Positions 60,555 through 64,000 of a DNA stretch of 64,000 bases are shown piece after piece (position 1 is the first letter of the stretch; the number at the start of each line of letters is the position of its first letter). This DNA is from JACRAV01 sp964571235 (GTDB taxonomy: Bacteria > Zixibacteria > MSB-5A5 > GN15 > FEB-12): the NCBI GenBank assembly GCA_964571235.1, contig CAZNAI010000010.1, forward strand, positions 251,347-315,346, read 5' to 3'. A program made the position numbers and the translations under genes. The notes beneath the pieces were generated by a model that saw only the letters and a list, made by a program, of their open reading frames with translations, ran no database searches and was not told where the DNA came from.

Positions 60555-61541
60555 CTAGCCTTTCAAAGCCGCTCGCTTAGCAACCTCAAGCCCCTCCGGC
60601 AACTCTGCCTCAAACTTCAACTTCTTCCCCGTCACCGGATGCGCAAACTCCAGGCGTATCGCGTGCAATGCCTGATGCGTGAGTGTGGACAGAATATTTA
60701 CAGCCAGCAACCGATCAGCCGCCGACAAACTCTTGTGCCAACTCTCCCGCCCGCCGTATTCCGGATCGCCCAGCACCGGATGTCCCAAATGTGACAGGTG
60801 TACGCGAATCTGGTGAGTCCGACCAGTGTCGAGCGTGATTTCGAGCTGATCGTATGACTTGTACCGTTCGATCACTTTGTAGTGGGTACGCGCCTCGCGT
60901 GAATTTTTGTCGGTGACCGTCATTTTTTTTCGGTTGCGATGTGACCGTCCAATCGGCAAATCAATAGTACCTTCGAGTTCTTTCAAGTTTCCGCAGACAA
61001 TCGCCCAATAGGTGCGAGTAATCTCGCGGGCCGCGATCATTTCCTGCAGTCGCGCAAACGAGGCCTCGGTCTTGGCGACTACCAAAAGGCCCGATGTATT
61101 TTTGTCCAGCCGATGCACAATCCCCGGACGCATCGGATCGCCGCCGGTAACGCGCGATTTCAAATGATGCAGAACCGCATTGACCAGCGTCCCGGAATGA
61201 TTCCCCGCCGCCGGATGCGTGACCATCCCCGCCGGCTTGTTGACTACCGCAAGATGCTTGTCCTCGAAGACTATCTCGATATCGATGTCTTCTGCAACCA
61301 AATCTGACTTAGGAGAAGGCGGAACCACAATGCTGATCGAGTCCCCCACTCCGACTTTGTAGCGCGAAACAATCTGCTCGCCGTTGACCAATATGTCGCC
61401 TGAATCAATAAGCTTCTCCACCCGCGAACGGGTCAGTCCCAATTGGGTCTGCCCGGCTAGATACTTATCAATACGAAGCCCCCCTTCGCCGGGAGCGACT
61501 TTGACGGTATGCGTCGTCGTTTCTTTGCGATTAACGGCCAT
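60555..61541 (-). CDS. rluD: 23S rRNA pseudouridine synthase, RluD family
   Basis: 328 aa. N-terminal S4 RNA-binding domain (RIDKYLAGQTQLGLTRSRVE) and a catalytic domain with Asp in IVHRLDKNTSGLLVVAKTEA, plus TGRTHQIRVHLSHLGHPVLG. Probably acts on helix 69 of 23S rRNA, though RluD-family members overlap in target. 48 bp after rsmA. Confidence 0.93.
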   Translation of the reverse strand: MAVNRKETTTHTVKVAPGEGGLRIDKYLAGQTQLGLTRSRVEKLIDSGDILVNGEQIVSRYKVGVGDSISIVVPPSPKSDLVAEDIDIEIVFEDKHLAVVNKPAGMVTHPAAGNHSGTLVNAVLHHLKSRVTGGDPMRPGIVHRLDKNTSGLLVVAKTEASFARLQEMIAAREITRTYWAIVCGNLKELEGTIDLPIGRSHRNRKKMTVTDKNSREARTHYKVIERYKSYDQLEITLDTGRTHQIRVHLSHLGHPVLGDPEYGGRESWHKSLSAADRLLAVNILSTLTHQALHAIRLEFAHPVTGKKLKFEAELPEGLEVAKRAALKG

Positions 61542-61589
61542 ACTTGCAAGATACGGTGAAACTGCCGTAAAGTCAGCCGGTCACAGGCC

Positions 61590-62387
61590 TCAGAGTTTTC
61601 GGTCTGAGATAAGCAGTTCAGTCAGATGAACAAATTGCTCGATCGAGAGTTGTTCCGCCCGGCAGTCATCTCTCGCCCCGATTTTCCGGAGATATTCGGC
61701 ATGCGATGTGGCTGTCGAAACAACCGCCGGCACCAGATTATTGACCAGCAATTTCCGACGGTGCTCAAATGCCGCCCGCACCACCCTGTCAAACTTCACC
61801 ATATCGACAGCCGGTCTTGTACCGCGCGGTGTCATCGACATCACCGCTGAATGTACTTTCGGCGGCGGCGTAAATGCTGTCGGCGGCACCTCGAATTCAA
61901 GCGAAACGTCGAATGCAATTTGAGTGAAAATAGAAATCGGCGCCCAGTCTTTACTGCCCGGTCGCCCGCAAATCCTCTGTGCCATTTCTTTCTGCACCAT
62001 GAGAACTACTCGCGTCAGCCGATTGCTATACTTAGTACACCACTCTATAACCGGCGAAGTAATGTTGTACGGAATATTTCCAACCAGCGCGAACTGACCA
62101 AGCGATTCGTCAGGAACGAAATCCAGAAAATCCTGCTCGTGAACTGAGGCATTCGGATAGGGCGATAGTTTGTTGGTCAAGGGTCGAATCAGATTCCGAT
62201 CGAACTCGACCGCGACAATTTTCGCCCCCGATTTCGCCAGCGGTAGCGTGAGAACTCCTTCCCCCGGCCCGACCTCGACAATAACATCCGAGGGCTGAGC
62301 CGCTACCAATGCTACAATTCGGTCGAGTACTCGCTGGTCGGAAAGAAAATGCTGACCGAACCGCTTCTGAGGCTTATGTGTGGTCAC
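61590..62387 (-). CDS. rsmA: 16S rRNA dimethyladenosine transferase (KsgA)
   Basis: 265 aa. Dimethylates A1518 and A1519. KRFGQHFLSDQRVLDRIVAL, SAM loop VEVGPGEGVLTLPLA, ALVGNIPYNITSPVI (NIPY) and PTAFTPPPKVHSAVM. 2 bp after tatD. Confidence 0.97.
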   Translation of the reverse strand: MTTHKPQKRFGQHFLSDQRVLDRIVALVAAQPSDVIVEVGPGEGVLTLPLAKSGAKIVAVEFDRNLIRPLTNKLSPYPNASVHEQDFLDFVPDESLGQFALVGNIPYNITSPVIEWCTKYSNRLTRVVLMVQKEMAQRICGRPGSKDWAPISIFTQIAFDVSLEFEVPPTAFTPPPKVHSAVMSMTPRGTRPAVDMVKFDRVVRAAFEHRRKLLVNNLVPAVVSTATSHAEYLRKIGARDDCRAEQLSIEQFVHLTELLISDRKL

Positions 62388-62389
62388 GC

Positions 62390-63169
62390 CTACCCCTCGA
62401 GCACTTCTGACAGCCCAAACAGCTTTCGTGAATTCCGGTCGGTGATCGATTCGATTTCTGAGGGAGACTGCCCGCGAAGTTCAGCTAACTTATCACGGAC
62501 GTGCGTCACATATGCAGGCGCATTGGTTTTCCCACGGTGTGGAACCGGCGTCAGATATGGCGCATCCGTTTCAATCAGAATCTTATCAAGCGGCACCTGC
62601 GCGGCCATCCGCGCCATTCCGGAGTTCGGATACGTGATTACTCCACCCACCGAAACGACAAATCCAAGCTCGATCACCCTCAAAGCGTCATCAACATCTC
62701 CGGGGAAACAGTGAAATACTCCCCCTTTCAAATCTCTTGAGAACTCTTTGGTGATCGAATACGTGTCTTCGAATGACTCGCGTGTGTGAATCACGACCGG
62801 AAGCTTGACCTCGACGGCCAATTTCAACTGCGCCTCAAACACTTTCTTCTGAATAGGCCGTGGCGATAGATCCCGATAGTAGTCCAGCCCAATCTCTCCT
62901 ATAGCGCGAACTTTCTTATCAGTGATCGCCAAATCCTTATACCTGTCCAACACTGCTTGATTGAACGTACGTGCATCATGGGGGTGCGTTCCGACTGTTG
63001 CGTAGACACAATCAAACTGGTGAGCAATCTCTATGGCTTTCTCTGAGGTTGCCAGATCGGTGCCGATTGTTACAATGATCGACACGCCTGCGGCGTTAGC
63101 CTCCGCGACCAGGCGTGGCACTTCGCCCTCAAACTTGCGATCATCAAGATGACAATGCGAATCGATCAT
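62390..63169 (-). CDS. tatD: TatD-family metal-dependent DNase
   Basis: 259 aa. TIM-barrel hydrolase with metal ligands in DSHCHLDDRKF, AIGEIGLDYYRD, PVVIHTRE, GGVFHCFPGD and LIETDAPYLTPVPHRGK. YcfH-type, commonly next to metG. Start overlaps the metG stop by one base (TAATG). Confidence 0.95.
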   Translation of the reverse strand: MIDSHCHLDDRKFEGEVPRLVAEANAAGVSIIVTIGTDLATSEKAIEIAHQFDCVYATVGTHPHDARTFNQAVLDRYKDLAITDKKVRAIGEIGLDYYRDLSPRPIQKKVFEAQLKLAVEVKLPVVIHTRESFEDTYSITKEFSRDLKGGVFHCFPGDVDDALRVIELGFVVSVGGVITYPNSGMARMAAQVPLDKILIETDAPYLTPVPHRGKTNAPAYVTHVRDKLAELRGQSPSEIESITDRNSRKLFGLSEVLEG

Positions 63170-64000
63170 TAACTGACTTTGGCGCCGGGCGGCAAGTCGC
63201 CGTCGGGAGTGAGCACAAAGAGCGATGATCCGGATTTGGCCGCCAGTAACATACCGTTGGACTGCACTCCGCGAATCACGCTCGGCTTGAGATTGGCGAC
63301 CACGATAATCTTCATCCCGATGATTTTTTCCGGCGGATAAAACTGCGCCACACCAGCGACTATCTGGCGTTGATCTGTTCCCAGATCGACCTGCAGTCTG
63401 AGTAGTTTATCAGCTCCCTCGACTCGTTCGGCGGAAAGCACTTTTGCCACCCGCAACTCGACTTTGCCAAACTCAGAAATATCCAACAGGTTATCCGGCT
63501 CTTTTGCTTTCGCGCTTTCACCTTTCGGCTTCGCGCTTGTGCTATCCGCTTCCGATTTAACTTCGATCCTCGGGAAAAGCGGAGTGGTAAACCTCACTGG
63601 TGTTCCTGGCACAAGTTCAAAGAACACCCGCGCGCGATCAAGTGTGAGAGTCGAGTCATCCAGTCCGAAGACACTCCTCAGCTCTCTCATTTTGCGCGGC
63701 ATAGCCGGATAGAGCGAGATCGAAACGATTCGCAGAATCTCGCAACAGACATACAGCACACCGCCCAGCTCTTGTGTTTTTCCTTCGCGAGCCAAAATCC
63801 ACGGCGCGGTGTCGGTGAAAAACTTATTCGCCGCTCGTACAAGCGAGATCGCCTCGGCAATCGAGTGCGAGATCCTAAAATTCCGGGCATGTTCGTATGA
63901 AAGTCCCGGCATTGCTTCGGCTTGGGCAATCAGCGCATCGATACCGGCCAGTGTCTTGTGCGGTTCGGGGATTTTGCCGTCGAAGTTTGTTTCAATCAGC
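63169..64000 (-). CDS. metG: Methionyl-tRNA synthetase, C-terminal part (5' end outside window)
   Basis: The frame runs off the right edge; 277 residues are visible. The anticodon-binding helical domain (AANKFFTDTAPWILAREGKT) precedes a charged linker (KPKGESAKAKEP) and a C-terminal tRNA-binding OB domain (ISEFGKVELRVAKVLSAERV, LKPSVIRGVQSNGMLLAA), the dimerising form. The catalytic core lies beyond 64000. Confidence 0.95.
   Translation of the reverse strand, partial: LIETNFDGKIPEPHKTLAGIDALIAQAEAMPGLSYEHARNFRISHSIAEAISLVRAANKFFTDTAPWILAREGKTQELGGVLYVCCEILRIVSISLYPAMPRKMRELRSVFGLDDSTLTLDRARVFFELVPGTPVRFTTPLFPRIEVKSEADSTSAKPKGESAKAKEPDNLLDISEFGKVELRVAKVLSAERVEGADKLLRLQVDLGTDQRQIVAGVAQFYPPEKIIGMKIIVVANLKPSVIRGVQSNGMLLAAKSGSSLFVLTPDGDLPPGAKVS

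Noticed and set aside
1..64000. CRISPR array, insertion sequence, integrase or prophage genes
   Set aside because: No regularly spaced repeats, transposase or phage proteins were seen; the repeats present are palindromic intergenic elements.

Overview
The window is about 64 kb of tightly packed, moderately GC-rich bacterial chromosome. No insertion sequence, prophage, CRISPR array or rRNA was found. The cell looks Gram-negative: lnt, several outer-membrane beta-barrel proteins with signal peptides, and lipoproteins. Two secreted proteins end in the C-terminal sorting domain used by type IX secretion (T9SS), and a PorX/PorY-type regulatory pair is present. Together with a PASTA-bearing FtsI and an orphan flagellin this suggests the FCB superphylum outside classical Bacteroidetes, for example a Zixibacteria-like lineage. 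That placement is inference; no marker phylogeny was possible.

Layout. (1) 1-2.0 kb: the end of a HTH-LuxR protein, a strong candidate small RNA (706-798) and an OMP/lipoprotein pair. (2) 2.1-5.3 kb: a polyamine operon (XRE-cupin regulator, speD, ornithine/lysine decarboxylase, speE). (3) 5.3-8.5 kb: a stand-alone glutamine amidotransferase, a stretch rich in palindromic repeats, and a porin-like protein. (4) 8.4-14.5 kb: mazG, valS and a large TPR membrane protein. (5) 15.4-28.5 kb, minus strand: one long operon from a consensus promoter in front of serS through porY-like, porX-like, tsaE, tsaB, rimI, accD, folC, two histidine kinases and an NtrC-type sigma-54 activator. folC is split by a -1 frameshift at an A9 run. 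(6) 28.8-30.1 kb: rpmB and a short flagellin with a sigma-54-like promoter. (7) 30.3-46.7 kb, minus strand: a complete division and cell wall (dcw) cluster mraZ-rsmH-ftsL-ftsI-murE-murF-mraY-murD-ftsW-murG-murC-ftsQ-ftsA-ftsZ, with a recognisable MraZ operator. (8) 47.0-59.8 kb: a gingipain-family (C25) peptidase with a T9SS tail, convergent with an eight-gene operon purM-gpmI-lnt-PorZ-like-FemAB/GNAT-GT4-GT4-GT2. (9) 60.1-64 kb: tRNA-Arg, then metG-tatD-rsmA-rluD and a small membrane protein on the minus strand.

How it fits together. Housekeeping operons (tRNA charging, t6A modification, folate and fatty acid synthesis, peptidoglycan, division) are interleaved with a surface-export theme. 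PorX/PorY-like regulators sit in the serS operon. The PorZ-like double propeller sits with Lnt and glycosyltransferases, and a C25 peptidase of the family that includes both gingipains and the PorU sortase lies next to it. This suggests that T9SS cargo sorting and a surface glycan are genetically coupled here. Two promoters place the -10 box 6-7 nt before the ATG, so leaderless mRNAs are likely in this organism.
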